From Lepidostoma basale (taxonomy: Eukaryota > Arthropoda > Insecta > Trichoptera > Lepidostomatidae): a stretch of 64,000 bases of DNA. The stretch lies in NCBI GenBank assembly GCA_022606425.2, contig JAHDVF020000050.1:496001-560000 (forward strand). Reading direction: 5' to 3'. The position numbers and the translations under genes are program-made. Within the stretch, counting starts at the first letter, position 1. Every line of letters starts with the position of its first letter. Below the pieces are notes generated by a model. That model saw only the letters and a program-made list of their open reading frames with translations, ran no database searches and was not told the DNA's origin. Positions 8,870 to 19,089 of the stretch are shown here, in pieces.

Positions 8870-9540
8870 CTGTGTGTGCAGAGTTTGCTACCTCTTGCGT
8901 TGTGAATTCACAACTGTCTTTCCATCCCTTGCGGGATGGATTTATAGGCTAGTTACAGTTGCTGTAACTAGCCTATAAATTAATTAATTTTGTTTACACC
9001 TAGAGTCGCTAGTAGTCCAATTTTTTGCAGATTCTGCGAGTATTGGAGAAATTATAAATGGGGTTATACGCTATTTGACCATGTATTTAATGACCCCACG
9101 AGGCGGTACGCACGCAGATGTTAATTACATTATTCGTGGAAGAGAAACGATTCGTACTTTGCTCGCGAACCGCATTTTGCGACCGCTGACGTAGACTAAC
9201 TCTAAAACGTAACACGTATAAAAAATCTTGTGTTGCTTTCTTTAGAGTGCCGGCTTCATTCAGAACGTGTTTCCTCCACCATGAATACTGGAAGAAGTTT
9301 TTCTTTCACCCTCCTCGTATACAGGGGAGTACCTATCATTGTGCAGCTACCAGGGCGGCATAGAGCACGGGAGGATTCGCTCACGAATTCAAACTTTCCA
9401 GTTATAACCGCTTCCCCCGCTGCGCTCGCGGCAGACGTGTATGTTAATGAGATGTTACGTTGCGCAGGTTGCATCCGAACATGCACAGCGTCCGTCAAAT
9501 TAATATTTCAGCATCATTGTATTGCAACATTTTGAATGTA
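8870..9540. other. No gene seen; includes a short palindrome
   Basis: 8939-8981 is an inverted repeat: tttataggctagttaca, then its complement tgtaactagcctataaa. The 101-codon frame at 9230-9535 has no recognisable domain and overlaps an antisense frame, so I do not call it a gene. Confidence 0.5.
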
Positions 9541-9845
9541 TACAAATATTTGTAGACGAATACTGGATTTTACCCATTCCAATAAAATCCAATCTTCATA
9601 GATGGCGCTAGTATGTAGATTGAAACTACCATGTAAAGGGTGGTGTTACAGATTAACATACGAGTATATACAACTTCCAAAAATTTGTCAGACATGGCAG
9701 TCATAAGAAAAGGTGGAATGGGGAATGTTGTATTACATAAAGCGTGCGCTTATGACAGGTCATAAGTCCTGAAAACCCCTCGATCAACCATATTCTGTTT
9801 CCAATTTGCATCTTCGTCTCTATTGAGATACAATTAATCCATCAT
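9541..9845 (+). repeat. Rep-R copy 1
   Basis: Shares, in reverse complement with 61025-61320, the blocks tatacaacttccaaaaattt, aggtggaatggggaatgttg, acataaagcgtgcg and ttccaatttgcatcttcgtc. Non-coding dispersed repeat of unknown class. Confidence 0.75.
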
Positions 9846-9985
9846 TGTATTTTGGTTTATTTATGTAGGCATTTAGACATGTTGTACTTCGTATTTATTT
9901 GCTAATACTTTTTCTTCTCCTGCTTTATTAAGGAAAGTGTCCTATTATTTATTTATTTTCTTGTACACAAATGAGACATCATAAT

Positions 9986-10165
9986 GACGACCTTCGTGGC
10001 TGAGAGGTAAGATCTCTGACATCCATAAAGAAGGTCCAGGGTTCGTTTCCCGGCGATGGCAGTGTAATTGTTACACTGTCTTTGGTCTGGTGTAGAATTC
10101 ACGTGATATTAAAATGGCGATAGATTGGCAACCTATCGCATGTCATAAGATATGAAATAATAGCT
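9986..10165 (+). mobile_element. SINE-T, tRNA-derived SINE
   Basis: The head has an A-box-like cgtggctgagagg (9995) and a B-box-like ccagggttcgtttccc (10036). A body with tctggtgtagaattcacgtg follows, then a 3' region (attggcaacctatcgcatgt). The same body and tail occur at 27375-27540, 47899-47993 and 58606-58772. It would be transcribed by RNA polymerase III from the internal boxes. Confidence 0.7.
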
Positions 10166-10850
10166 AAAATAAATGGTATTCAGTAATTGGATTCAAACGA
10201 CCTGTAATACACAAGAAAAAAAAAACATTTAGGCTACTCATTTGGACAAAAAAAGGTGAATAAAAATACAATTCGTTATGATTCTTGCTAGGTATGCTAA
10301 GCTACCAATCGTTGGAGAGAAGGAGGAATATCCACTTGGGAGTTCACTTCTTTCAGCTGATTGGCGGCCATATATTATACATAAATCAGATATCTTGAGT
10401 GAGATAGGTCTATTTATCCCCGATACTTAGCTTCGTCAATGACAGCAGATATTGTTTTATTTGTCGCGCTGCAGAACCAACCTGCCAATGTTTATGCCTT
10501 TGGGTAGAGCAATCTCATTGCTTAATCGGATCGCCTCGACGGAAGTCGGAATATTTCGTGATCGTGTAAGTTGCCTCAGGGATGCAATATCAATGTTGTG
10601 ATTGTTTTCTCTGATGCCGTAGTATTTATGTTATAAAATATATATTATTATGTAATTTTGAGGTTGCAGACGACTTGGACGCATCTGTAATGTTTGTAAT
10701 CTTTATAAATAAATAAATAAATGAAATGAAATCAAGAGATAACGTACGAATATCCATGAAGGATCCCAAATATGTAGATGTCAGATAAAAATAATCCCAA
10801 AAGTAAAAAAAAGCAATATTTTAATTTTTAAATAAAATCGTTTTTATGGA
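10166..10850. other. No gene seen
   Basis: 10640-10720 is AT-rich with aaataaataaataaatg. No repeat partner noticed. Confidence 0.5.
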
Positions 10851-11060
10851 ATTCCACAGTGTTAACATCTTAATAATGAAAATAAAAAAAAATTATTAAT
10901 AATTTTTCTATGTTTATTTTTAGTGTAAAATCTACTTATTGATCAATTAATAATTTTTTTTATTTTCATTATTTACAATGAACTTCTACCAAGAAATTTC
11001 AATCAACATCATAAATAATTTTAACATCTTAAATTTATCTAAAATTGTAAACATTACATG
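10851..11060. repeat. Foldback fragment sharing a block with 63070
   Basis: 10872-10900 and 10946-10973 are inverted arms (aatgaaaataaaaaaaaatt and its complement). The block gaacttctaccaagaaattt at 10980-10999 recurs at 63080-63099. Probably a PLE terminal-repeat remnant. Confidence 0.5.
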
Positions 11061-11460
11061 AACTGACCGATAACATTTTCGTAGTTTATTGATTATTGAG
11101 ATGGTTCCTAAATGGGTTTTCTCAGCGAAGAAGGGAGTAGAAGTGTAAAATTTAATGCGTCCGATGTTTCAGCTTCCCGTCGAGTGCTTTTGTTCGGGGA
11201 AAGCATAATTTTTCTTCATTTGCTACTTTAACAAACTTCGAAGGCGACGAGTCCGACAAACTTTGTTGTAATGCACAAATAAAGTGATCAAACTTCCGAG
11301 AGCCGTGTTGTTCGCGATATTATCGAAGAGTTTCTCGCAAAGAAAAAATATGTTAACAATGTAACTGGCAATATAACGAGCGCACTTCTTTGAATGTTGA
11401 AGGCCAATTATTTTTATTCAAGAATTTTGTTTTAGTTAAAGCAGCTATCTAACTTGCTAT
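11061..11460. other. No gene seen
   Basis: Unique sequence with no motif. Confidence 0.5.
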
Positions 11461-11464
11461 CATT

Positions 11465-12095
11465 ATATAATTAATACGTTTCTAAAAGTATTATTATATT
11501 TTATGTGAATGATATGTTTTGCCTGTGTTCTGCCAGTTGGTACTTATGGTCTTGAAACTGTAACATTGTCCAAACAATCTGCCGATAAAGCAAAGAGCCA
11601 TGTTAGGAATAAGCCTAAGAGACAGAGTCAGAAACGATACGGTGAGAGAAAAAAAAAGGTCATTGACATCATCCATCGGATGGCGACTCTAAATAGGCAA
11701 TGGGCAGGCCACGTAGCCAGAAGCTCAGATGAAAAATGGACGAGAAGTCTGCTGACTTGGAGACCGTGGACGGCAAAGAGAAGTGCAGGGCAACCGCAAC
11801 TACGGTAGAAGAATGATCTGAACAGACACGTCGGAATAACCTGGATGCGGTCTGCACAATACAGAGTGACATGGAAGCGAATGGAGAAGGCTTTTGTTCA
11901 GGAGTGAACGGGAATGGCGTGAGGAAGAAGAATAAGAATCAGAAATGTTTTGCTTGTCGAAGGCATTATCAAATGTAGCGGAAAAGTCACACCTGTAATA
12001 GCTTTTTAATTATATATAGATTTAGATTTAGAAACCAACAAAAATGTCATACATAAATATTATAATAAAACTCCTTGAAAACTATGGTATTTTCA
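11465..12095. mobile_element. PLE-B remnant split by LINE-B
   Basis: 11465-11522 and 11945-12095 carry PLE-B arm sequence (tattatattttatgtgaatg, ggcattatcaaatg, atgtcatacataaatattat). LINE-B lies between them. Confidence 0.65.
11523..11944 (+). mobile_element. LINE-B with 9-bp target duplication
   Basis: 422 bp, 5' truncated. A 99-codon frame gives VLPVGTYGLETVTLSKQSAD, KKKVIDIIHRMATL, WAGHVARSSDEKWTRSLLTW and AGQPQLR, then breaks at a TAG. The rest continues NRHVGITW, QYRVTWKRMEKAFVQE in another frame. Flanks are atgttttgc (11514-11522 and 11945-11953). The tail is AAGAAGAATAAGAAT-like. Confidence 0.87.
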
Positions 12096-12892
12096 TACAT
12101 ATTTCTACTTACATTGTTGTTCCACACATTCTTCTTAAACGGCTTTCTCTCAATTTATAAGTGATCGAAACGCAACCCTGTTTCTTTAAAGCATACTTGA
12201 AATAAGTCTTCGAAATACTTAGCTTAAGGGGATATTTAACTGCAAAGACCACTAGGGTTGTCTTTATCGATTTTCCATGACGTTGAAAGCGTGTGTTTTT
12301 TTAAGTACAAGAGATAAAATTTAACGAATTTTTACCATTTATCTTTATAGAGCTCTTTCCAACAATCGCCAAACCATTTGGATAATGGCTGTCCAGAAAA
12401 TACGTCCCCGCGGTTGCAGTATCTGACTCATTAAAATAACTTTCTTAATAAATTTTGTAGAAAAGCACACAAAACGTTTTCTCATTCGAACTTTGGTAAT
12501 ATTCGATAGATTTATACTCTTTCGTGTGGTTGTAAAGCCATGATCATAAAATTATATTCCTCGCATTAGAAGTTATCTCGAAAGATGTTTTAGTATTAGC
12601 TATTTTATTTGTTCGATTATTTATTTATATACGCGACACGGATCGAACCTAGCAACTCCTGCGCTCCAAATAAAAGTGAAATTGGATGAAAACATAATTA
12701 ATAATCAGATTCTTCCTTTTACTCCTTTCGCCATAAATACTTTGTCTACATTTAATCTCTCAAGGTCCTTTTCCCAATCAAATGCAAATTAATCATTTAT
12801 TAATTTCTATAAAAATTATGTCTTTTCAAATGTACGTTTTTTTTTAAATTACAATTTTATATTTTTTTAGATTATCATCATGTATTATTATT
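12096..12892. other. No gene seen; AT-rich spacer
   Basis: About 800 bp of unique, AT-rich sequence. No open frame with recognisable content and no repeats shared within the window. Confidence 0.5.
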
Positions 12893-13305
12893 GTTAACTA
12901 AACTAAATAACCATCACGCCGTCTCCCCGAAGCGGTAGGCAGAAATAATGGACATATTTCTCTCGCTTCCTCAACATTCATACATCGTGTCATGTACGCG
13001 CGTCGATTTCTCAGACTTCTCACGTGGCCGACATTCAATATTTGATTTATTTGATCGTGCCACGTTTTCCTCGGTCTTTCATTATTTTGTTCATAACACC
13101 ATCATTCGCACCGCATTCACTTCTTATACTCGTATTTTCATTCGAAACTATATCATACACGTAGTATCCCCACATTCGTCTAAGAGATTTCCTTTCTACT
13201 GCATTTATTATACTTTCATCCTTCTTTTGCCAGTTCCATGCTTCGCTTCCATACATAAGGGTCGGTAGAAGAACACCATTGTGCACTGCCATTCTAGTTT
13301 TCATT
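12893..13305 (-). mobile_element. RTE-A LINE (A1) with internal deletion
   Basis: The minus strand from 13305 has RMAVHNGVLLPTLMYGSEAW, NAVERKSLRRMWGYYVYD, RSECGANDGVMNKIMK, then jumps to the DRGKRGTIK region, the coding end and a TAG-type tail. Relative to 39523-40253, roughly 100 bp between MNKIMK and the RGRP block is missing. A second short deletion removes part of the SAYPFG codons. Confidence 0.85.
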
Positions 13306-13852
13306 ATCTATTAAATAAAGTCAATATCGTAGACATTAACATTATTTTAATGTGTTTTTTTTTTCATTTTGAATATGTTTTGTACATCTCTAAAAAACAC
13401 CCTATATAAGTCATATGTGTATGTACGAGTAAACTCTCGAGTTAAGTGTATGATATCCTTTCCGTTCCATGAGACAGGTAGACAAGCTAATCACCAAAGT
13501 GCAGACCGGAGTAATGAACGGGGTCAGTAATACGGGGTCCCCGGACTATCCCATTTAAAATTTAGACCTCATTAATATTCAACCCTTGCTCCGCCACCTG
13601 GCCGTCGGAAATGAACTGTTAAGACGCTTTCCTGGGGCGGGTTTTTGAAAATCGATTATGGACGAAAATTTCACAGACACCAGATTGTTAACACTCGAAA
13701 GACGTCAGGGATCTTACCTTAAAAACACTTTAATACGAATGAAAAAGTCTGTTTTCTAGAAGTTTTTTTTATATTTTATGTGAATGACATAAAATAGGAA
13801 ATATGTAATATCATCAACAAAATTAACAGGTGTTTTTCTCAGAAACATTCTA
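13306..13852. other. No gene seen
   Basis: Unique sequence; a phrase like PLE-B (tattttatgtgaatgacat) is at 13771-13789. Confidence 0.5.
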
Positions 13853-13860
13853 TTAATATT

Positions 13861-14108
13861 AAAAGGCGGGCCACACTGTTTTAAACAAGCTCTCCACCGG
13901 CGGTTTAAAACTGTGTAGACACTTGTTTGAAACCAAAATTCGTTTGACCTTCAACAAACTTTGTGGACGGACGTGCGTTTAAACACGCATTCCACGTGTG
14001 GAGAGCTTGTTTACAACAGTGTGTGGACGCTACACCAACCGTGGGCTCCACAGCTCTCCACCAAGGTCACCCCTGTGGAGAGCTTGTTTCAAACAGTGTG
14101 GCACGGTC
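13861..14108. mobile_element. MITE-2 copy 1
   Basis: A 248-bp non-coding element with imperfect terminal inverted repeats built on gccacactgttttaaacaag / cttgtttcaaacagtgtggc. An aaacaagctctccac-type motif recurs inside. The flanks ttaatatt (13853-13860 and 14109-14116) suggest an 8-bp duplication, but other copies fit a 3-bp TAA better. It lacks 12 bp present in copies 2 and 3. Confidence 0.8.
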
Positions 14109-14307
14109 TTAATATTGAACCGTCGTTTAGTACTTACAATTCACTTCTATCTACATCTGGAAGTAGCAAAAATAATATTAATTAGCATTTAATAGTAAAT
14201 AGTCCATTGTTTTGGCCGAAACACTATGATACTTCAACATTATTACTGTTCAATTTTTTAACACTCTTATAATATCAAAATTTATTTTTATTCACTGAGA
14301 GTGTCGC

Positions 14308-14343
14308 GACAGCTGTTTCGCCAACCGATGTTGGCATCATCAG
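14308..14343 (-). ncRNA. Hammerhead-like core, best preserved of PLE-A2
   Basis: Minus strand: CTGATGA, T, perfect six-pair stem II GCCAAC/GTTGGC with loop ATCG, GAAA, six-base palindrome CAGCTG, then TC followed by GCG. All invariant core residues are present apart from the extra T. Confidence 0.65.
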
Positions 14344-14385
14344 GTGTTACAATAAACTATTGTAACACCTGATTTATTGTAACAC

Positions 14386-14421
14386 CTGATGATGCCAACG
14401 TCGGTTGGCAAAACAGCTATC
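14386..14421 (+). ncRNA. Hammerhead-like core, decayed partner
   Basis: Mirror copy: CTGATGA, T, GCCAAC/GTTGGC stem with loop GTCG, then AAAA instead of GAAA and CAGCTATC. Loss of the core G and of the palindrome suggests it is inactive. Confidence 0.5.
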
Positions 14422-14499
14422 GCCACACTCTCAGTGAATAAAAATAAATTGTGATATTTTAACAGTGTTATACATTTTAACAGTAATAGTAAATAGTAT

Positions 14500-15016
14500 T
14501 AAATACGTTAGTGGATAGTAAACAACCTTTTTTTATCAATTTCCTAAGTGTATTACAATGGAATTCCACGGTGTTAATGTCTTAACTTATAATAAATTGT
14601 ATTTAATTTCTATTAAAAATTCACAATTTTATTTATTACAAATATGATCTCTCTCAAAAAGATGGTCTGTATATTCCGAAAAGCCATTTGGTATTTTGGA
14701 AAAGCACTCAGCATAGCTTCTATTGAAACATTAGCGTATTTCTAGTGTTAACGATTATGACCAACGAATTAAAGCTCTCTGGGCGGGAGAGTCACCCAAG
14801 ATTTTCGGAGATTATGATAATCACTGTGTATTCTGCAACTCTCGTAGAAAATTCTGCAAAACGGAATAGTGTCATCATAAATAGATTAAAATGAAAATCC
14901 CTCTTTTTCCACCTATTTTTCAATATTACAGAACGATTAGCTTTTATTTATAGAATTTGCATTTATCTCTGGAATAAGTTTCAATATTTTATCAGATATA
15001 AATGTCAATTACATTT
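14500..15016. other. No gene seen
   Basis: Unique AT-rich sequence. Confidence 0.5.
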
Positions 15017-15460
15017 TCTTCTTTTTTTAAAAGATCTGACGATCTGTGACACAGAAATCATATCTCGTCGGATGATGAGATCCAGCTGTCCCTCCATCTC
15101 TTAGGCGGTCTTCCAGGTGGGCGGTGCCCGGAGGGGATTTCATAAGCGGCTGTATATGCAAGTTTGTCACCATCCATTCGGGCTACATGGTCCCTCCAGT
15201 ATCTTCTTCTGGATCTACTCCACTGAACGATATACTTATATTTCGCAAGTTTTTCTTATGTCTACGTTGCGGATATCTCGGAGAGCTTTTCTAGTAATTG
15301 ATCTTAGGACATTCATCTCCGATGTTCTTAGTAGTCCCTTGGTTCGCACAGTGTCGGCCCGCGTCTCTACAGCGTACGTCATGATAGGTCGCACGCATGT
15401 ATTATAAATTCTGATCTTGCTGTCGATACGCATGTGCTTGCATTTTCGAACTACTTTATT
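15017..15460 (-). mobile_element. LINE-C 3' end
   Basis: On the minus strand: IDSKIRIYNTCVRPIMTYAV, ETRADTVRTKGLLRTSEMNV, LRSITRKALRDIRNVDIRKT, then (frame shifted) YWRDHVARMDGDKLAYTA, PPGRPPKRWRDSWISSSDE and stop. A short tail with TCAGATC and an AAGAAG-type end follows. This is the same C-terminal domain type as RTE-A (strand-transfer tail after RT) in a different family. It shares about 150 bp with 47395-47580. One frameshift and a 5' truncation. Confidence 0.85.
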
Positions 15461-15465
15461 AAAAG

Positions 15466-15501
15466 TTGATGATTCCAACATTGGCTGGCGAAATAGCTGT
15501 C
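15466..15501 (+). ncRNA. Hammerhead-like core, single PLE arm
   Basis: Reads TTGATGA, T, stem II TCCAAC/GGCTGGC (imperfect), GAAA, TAGCTG, TC. It lies at the 5' edge of LINE-C, so LINE-C probably inserted into or beside a PLE terminal repeat. Confidence 0.45.
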
Positions 15502-15519
15502 ACGACAATATCGTAGTTT

Positions 15520-15923
15520 TATTCATGCCACATTTTTTTTTCTCTATTTTTGTTGTGTGTTCATTCACATCGTTTACTTGGGGTAACGAAATAAACTTTT
15601 CCACGAAACGAACAGTTGTTATAATATGTTGATGAAACCGGTCGTTAGGTTAAAAGACAAAATACAGTTTTTGAAATATTTGCTATTCTTCGTTGCCAGC
15701 CAAAAAAAAACTTTATTTAATATTAATATTTTATTTGATGTATTGTATGTATTTATTTACTAAATTTTTTTTAAACTGTTTATTTAACTATGACTAGCTA
15801 CCTATTACATGTCACGAGAATCAATATAATTGCTTAAAAATGTTGTATACAGTAATTTAGTTCAAAGGACCGGTTTTAAATATTAAAAAAAAAACTTTTT
15901 AAGATTTTACAACAGTGTTTCAA
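15520..15923. other. No gene; SINE-T tail fragment at 15790-15828
   Basis: AT-rich. 15790-15828 has gactagctacctattacatg and tcacgagaatcaat, matching the SINE-T 3' end at 47960-47993; the rest is unassigned. Confidence 0.5.
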
Positions 15924-15936
15924 AATTAAAACTTTT

Positions 15937-16228
15937 CATATTATTATAATAATAAACTCGAATGTTTAATGGTTTTACTTGATTTAATTCATATAATTGC
16001 TTATATAAATAGCAGTTACAAATTTGTTTCGCCTTGCGAGGGCATTTTCAAACAAAATGTTTATATATGTTTGAAAATGCCCTCGCAAGGCGAAACGAAT
16101 TTGTAACTGCTATTTATATAAGTAATTATATGAATTATTATAAATCAAGTAAAACCATTAAACATTCGCGTTTATTATTATAATAATTATAATGGAGTTT
16201 TACAAAACAAAAACCTCAACAATCAATC
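15937..16228. mobile_element. PLE-F palindrome with 13-bp target duplication
   Basis: A 292-bp insertion: arms at about 15945-16055 and 16066-16195 are nearly perfect inverted copies about 115 bp long. Flanks aattaaaactttt are at 15924-15936 and 16229-16241. Each arm holds a core with GCCCTCGCAAGGC and GAAAC. No coding. Confidence 0.87.
16017..16052 (-). ncRNA. Hammerhead-like core, PLE-F left arm
   Basis: Minus strand: TTTGAAAAT, stem II GCC/GGC around CTCGCAA, GAAA, eight-base palindrome CAAATTTG, then TA. The CUGANGA box is not conserved; the GAAA, palindrome and UH order is. The mirror copy is at 16070-16105. Confidence 0.4.
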
Positions 16229-16241
16229 AATTAAAACTTTT

Positions 16242-16757
16242 AATAAATAAATTGTGATAGTATAACCTTGTTATAAATTAAACAGTTGATAATGTTGAAG
16301 TATCACTGTGTTCCTACCAAAACAATGGATTTTTATGTACTTTTCTAATAACGATGTTTTTTCTTTTCAGGTGAGTACAAAATCACAATTTTTTTCTTTT
16401 CTCGACTACACGCCGTGACATTCGAAAAACCTTTCGAACTCATTCAAGCCTGAGGATAACATTTTAAAGGTCAGACCGTATTTCAGTTTTGTACATTTTT
16501 TACATACATTAAAAGGGCATAATAACACAGCTTAACTTTTTTATGTACTATAAAAAACATATTTTCAACATTACGAGTTTACGGTTGTTAAATCTAACAT
16601 TAAAATATTTATAAGTTCTAAGAAAAGATACAATCTTAACGTTTATGATTAAGATATTAAAGAAAAAAACTTATTAAAATTATTTGAAAAATAATGAACT
16701 TCTGGAATGCTTGGATGGATATGCTTATGAGGAAAGTATGTTTTTAATGTATTGAAT
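16242..16757. other. No gene; PLE-A2-like phrase at 16250-16330
   Basis: 16280-16325 (gataatgttgaagtatca, caaaacaatgg) matches the PLE-A2 end in reverse. The remainder, to 16757, is unique. Confidence 0.45.
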
Positions 16758-17017
16758 AAAAGGCGGGGCACACTGTTTTAAACAAGCTCTTCACATCGGT
16801 CTCCACCGGCGGTTTAAAACTGTGTAGACATTTGTTTGAAACCAAAATTCGTTTGACCTTCAACAAACTTTGTGGACGGACGCGCGTTTAAACACGCATT
16901 CCACGTGTGGAGAGCTTGTTTACAACATTGTGTGGACGCTACATCAACCGTGGGCTCCACAGCTCTCCACCAAGGTCACCCCTGTGGAGGGTTTGTTTCA
17001 AACAGTGTGGCACGGCC
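16758..17017. mobile_element. MITE-2 copy 2
   Basis: 260 bp, nearly identical to 42465-42724 and, apart from a 12-bp gap, to 13861-14108. The terminal inverted repeats and internal aaacaagctct-type repeats are intact. Confidence 0.85.
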
Positions 17018-17184
17018 TTAACTGAGAAGAATGCGCGGGAAAACTATGCATGATAGATTTATTGTTGCTAGTAACATACCTATAATGATGTTAAACTCCA
17101 TGTTAAATAATGATTACGTATGATACTCTTCTTTTCTAGAAGTTTTATTATATTTTATGGAAATGACAATGTAATTTCCATACG

Positions 17185-17735
17185 AGAATGTGAATGGTGA
17201 AAGTGAATGGTGAAAGTTGTCATCGCAAACAAAAACCTATCCAAAAAAGCTAAAATAGCAGTGCATAATGTTGTTTTTGTACCGACCCTTATGTATGGAA
17301 GCGAAGCATGGAACTAGCAAAGGAAGGATGAAATTAGAATAAATGCAGTAGAAATGAGACGTGTGGATACTATAAAAGAGTGTAGAATGAAAATATAAGA
17401 AGTGAATGCGGTGAGAATGATGGTGTTATGAACAAAATAATGAAAGGATTATTAAGATGGTTTGGACACGCGGAAAGAATGAATGAAGAAAGAACGGTAA
17501 AAAAATTATATGTTAACGATGTTAATGGAACTTGAAATAGAGGAATACCTAGGAAAACGTGGCACGATCAAATAAATCAAATATTTAATGTCGGCCATGA
17601 AATCGACGCGTGTGCATAACTCGATGTATGAATGTTGAGGAAGCCAGAGAAATATGTCAGGAAAAAAAGTGTGATAGTCTATTATTTCTGCCTTCCCCTT
17701 CGGGGAGACGACGTGATGATTAGTTAGTTAGTTAT
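17185..17735 (+). mobile_element. RTE-A LINE (A1), decayed
   Basis: Codons for NGESECHRKQKPIQKS-type start, AKIAVHNVVFVPTLMYGSEA, a deletion inside RRMCG, ENIRSECGENDGVMNKIMK, LLRWFGHAERMNEERTVKKL, YVNDVNG, then stops, CMNVEEAREICQ and a TTAG tail. Multiple stops and small indels. Confidence 0.85.
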
Positions 17736-17739
17736 AGTT

Positions 17740-18015
17740 TTATCAAATGCCTTAATAACCAACCCTTGCATGGTATTGCGCATTTTTTCAAACATTTAAT
17801 ACAGGCGAAGCATGTCACTTCCGTAATATATAATAAAACTTAAAAAACATACTTCGTCTTCTTAGCGTAGATTTTGTGGCTTACACTAAGAGAAACTCCT
17901 TCTCTTCGAACTTCGAAATAATCTTAAGAGACAGCCTACAAGGCCAGAAATTTTCATTCATATTAATTATTTAATACGTACAACATAACATTGTTTAAGA
18001 AACAATAAATAAAAT
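17740..18015. mobile_element. PLE-B terminal-repeat fragments
   Basis: Contains ggcgaagcatgtcacttccg, ataataaaact and, at 17945-18012, ttttcattcatattaatt with gtttaagaaacaataaataa. Rearranged PLE-B arm, no complete palindrome. Confidence 0.55.
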
Positions 18016-18430
18016 ACTATTTTAATTCATTCAAAAATCGTCAATTTGTAATTCCTCAGTTAAACGCTTAAAGTTTATATAAATAAGTATTTGTTATTTA
18101 AAAGATGTTTTTAGCTGTTTGATGGTAAAGTTGACCAAAAAATACCAGGAGCGCATGTCAACTTGGAGAAAGTTCGTGCGGACTCATTCTTTATGAGAAG
18201 TTTTCACTCTTCGTCGCGAGCAGGTGCCATTTCACACCGGCGGGAGTGATATACTATACAGCCCTGTAGGGAGGTGCCCAAAGGAAGACCCGTCAAGTTT
18301 TTAATAACGGTTGTGTAATTAAAGTTGTAATTAATGGTCTCTAGCATACTTAATACCTCAACATACTCGTAGAATTTTGTTTAACATGTCCCGCAAACGT
18401 AAAACGAGTTTCAATCGATTATTATTTTTT
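18016..18430. other. No gene seen
   Basis: Unique; the stretch at 18230-18300 is GC-richer but carries no motif. Confidence 0.5.
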
Positions 18431-18439
18431 CGACTATCT

Positions 18440-18560
18440 TCTTTTTCTTTCTAACCTTGTCCCATTTACTTGGGGTCGGCTTTTCTTGTATGGCGTCTCC
18501 GGGACTCTCTGTCTTGGGTAGCATCTGAGGGGATCTTATCTCATTTGATGGTTCTTTATA
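18440..18560 (-). mobile_element. LINE 3' end fragment (unclassified)
   Basis: The phrase aaccttgtcccatttacttg with ggggtcggct is a recurrent LINE 3' region in insects (a shorter relative, atttgaggtcggctctcc, is at 38957). Coding is not recoverable. Confidence 0.4.
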
Positions 18561-18567
18561 TGAGTCA

Positions 18568-19022
18568 AATGAATCTTCTTATTTTTCTTCCTCAGCCTAT
18601 TCCCGTCCACTCCTGGACAAAGGCCTCCTCCATTTGCTTCCATGTCACTCTGTCATGTTGTGCAGACTGCATCCTGGTTATTCCGACGTGTCTGTTCAGA
18701 TCATCCTTCCACCGTAGTTGCGGTCGCCCTGCACTTTTCTTTGCCGTACACGGTCTCCAAGTCAGCAGTCTTCTTGTCCACTTTTCATGTGAGCTTCTGG
18801 CTACGTGACCTGCCCGTTGCCATTTTAGAGTCGCCACCCGGTGGATGATGTCAGTGATCTTTGTTTTTTTCTCTCACTGTATCGTTTCTGACTCTGTCTC
18901 TTATTCCTAATACCGCTCTTTCATTGGCTCTTTTGGTCACTCGTAGTTTCTCGGCACTTTATTTGAACAATGTTACAGTTTCAAGACCATACGTACCAAC
19001 TGGCTGAACACAGAACACGGGC
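18568..19022 (-). mobile_element. LINE-B 3' end
   Basis: The minus strand from 19022 has VCVQPVGTYGLETVTL-like codons, ERAVLGIRDRVRN-like, a shift, then MATLKWQRAGHVARSSHEKW, TRRLLTWRPCTAKKSAGRPQ, LRWKDDLNRHVGIT, DRVTWKQMEEAFVQEWTGIG and stop, with an AAGAAAAAT tail. It is the longest intact LINE-B C-terminal end in the window (81 codons). Confidence 0.85.
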
Positions 19023-19089
19023 AGATGAATATTGAAGAGGAAATTGGCAGCCTCACTTGTTAACTGAACAAAGTAATAGAAACTTGGAA

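Larger units (their letters stand above)
14204..14483. mobile_element. PLE-A2 palindrome with 14-bp target duplication
   Basis: A 280-bp insertion of two inverted arms (about 14247-14360 and 14375-14470), each with a hammerhead-like core. The centre has a tandem duplicate of attgtaacacctgat. Identical flanks taatagtaaatagt lie at 14190-14203 and 14484-14497. Non-coding. Confidence 0.85.

Noticed and set aside
9230..9535. 101-codon open frame as a host gene
   Set aside because: No domain, no splice-site context, and a similar-length antisense frame covers the same DNA; GC-richer patch explains it.
14200..14490. Palindromes as transcription terminators or simple foldback artefacts of assembly
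   Set aside because: They are bounded by 11-14 bp direct repeats at five separate loci, which assembly artefacts would not create.
15236..15481. Start codon at 15481 as the real beginning of the LINE-C frame
   Set aside because: The first residues read through the neighbouring PLE hammerhead-like sequence; the LINE part starts near 15460.
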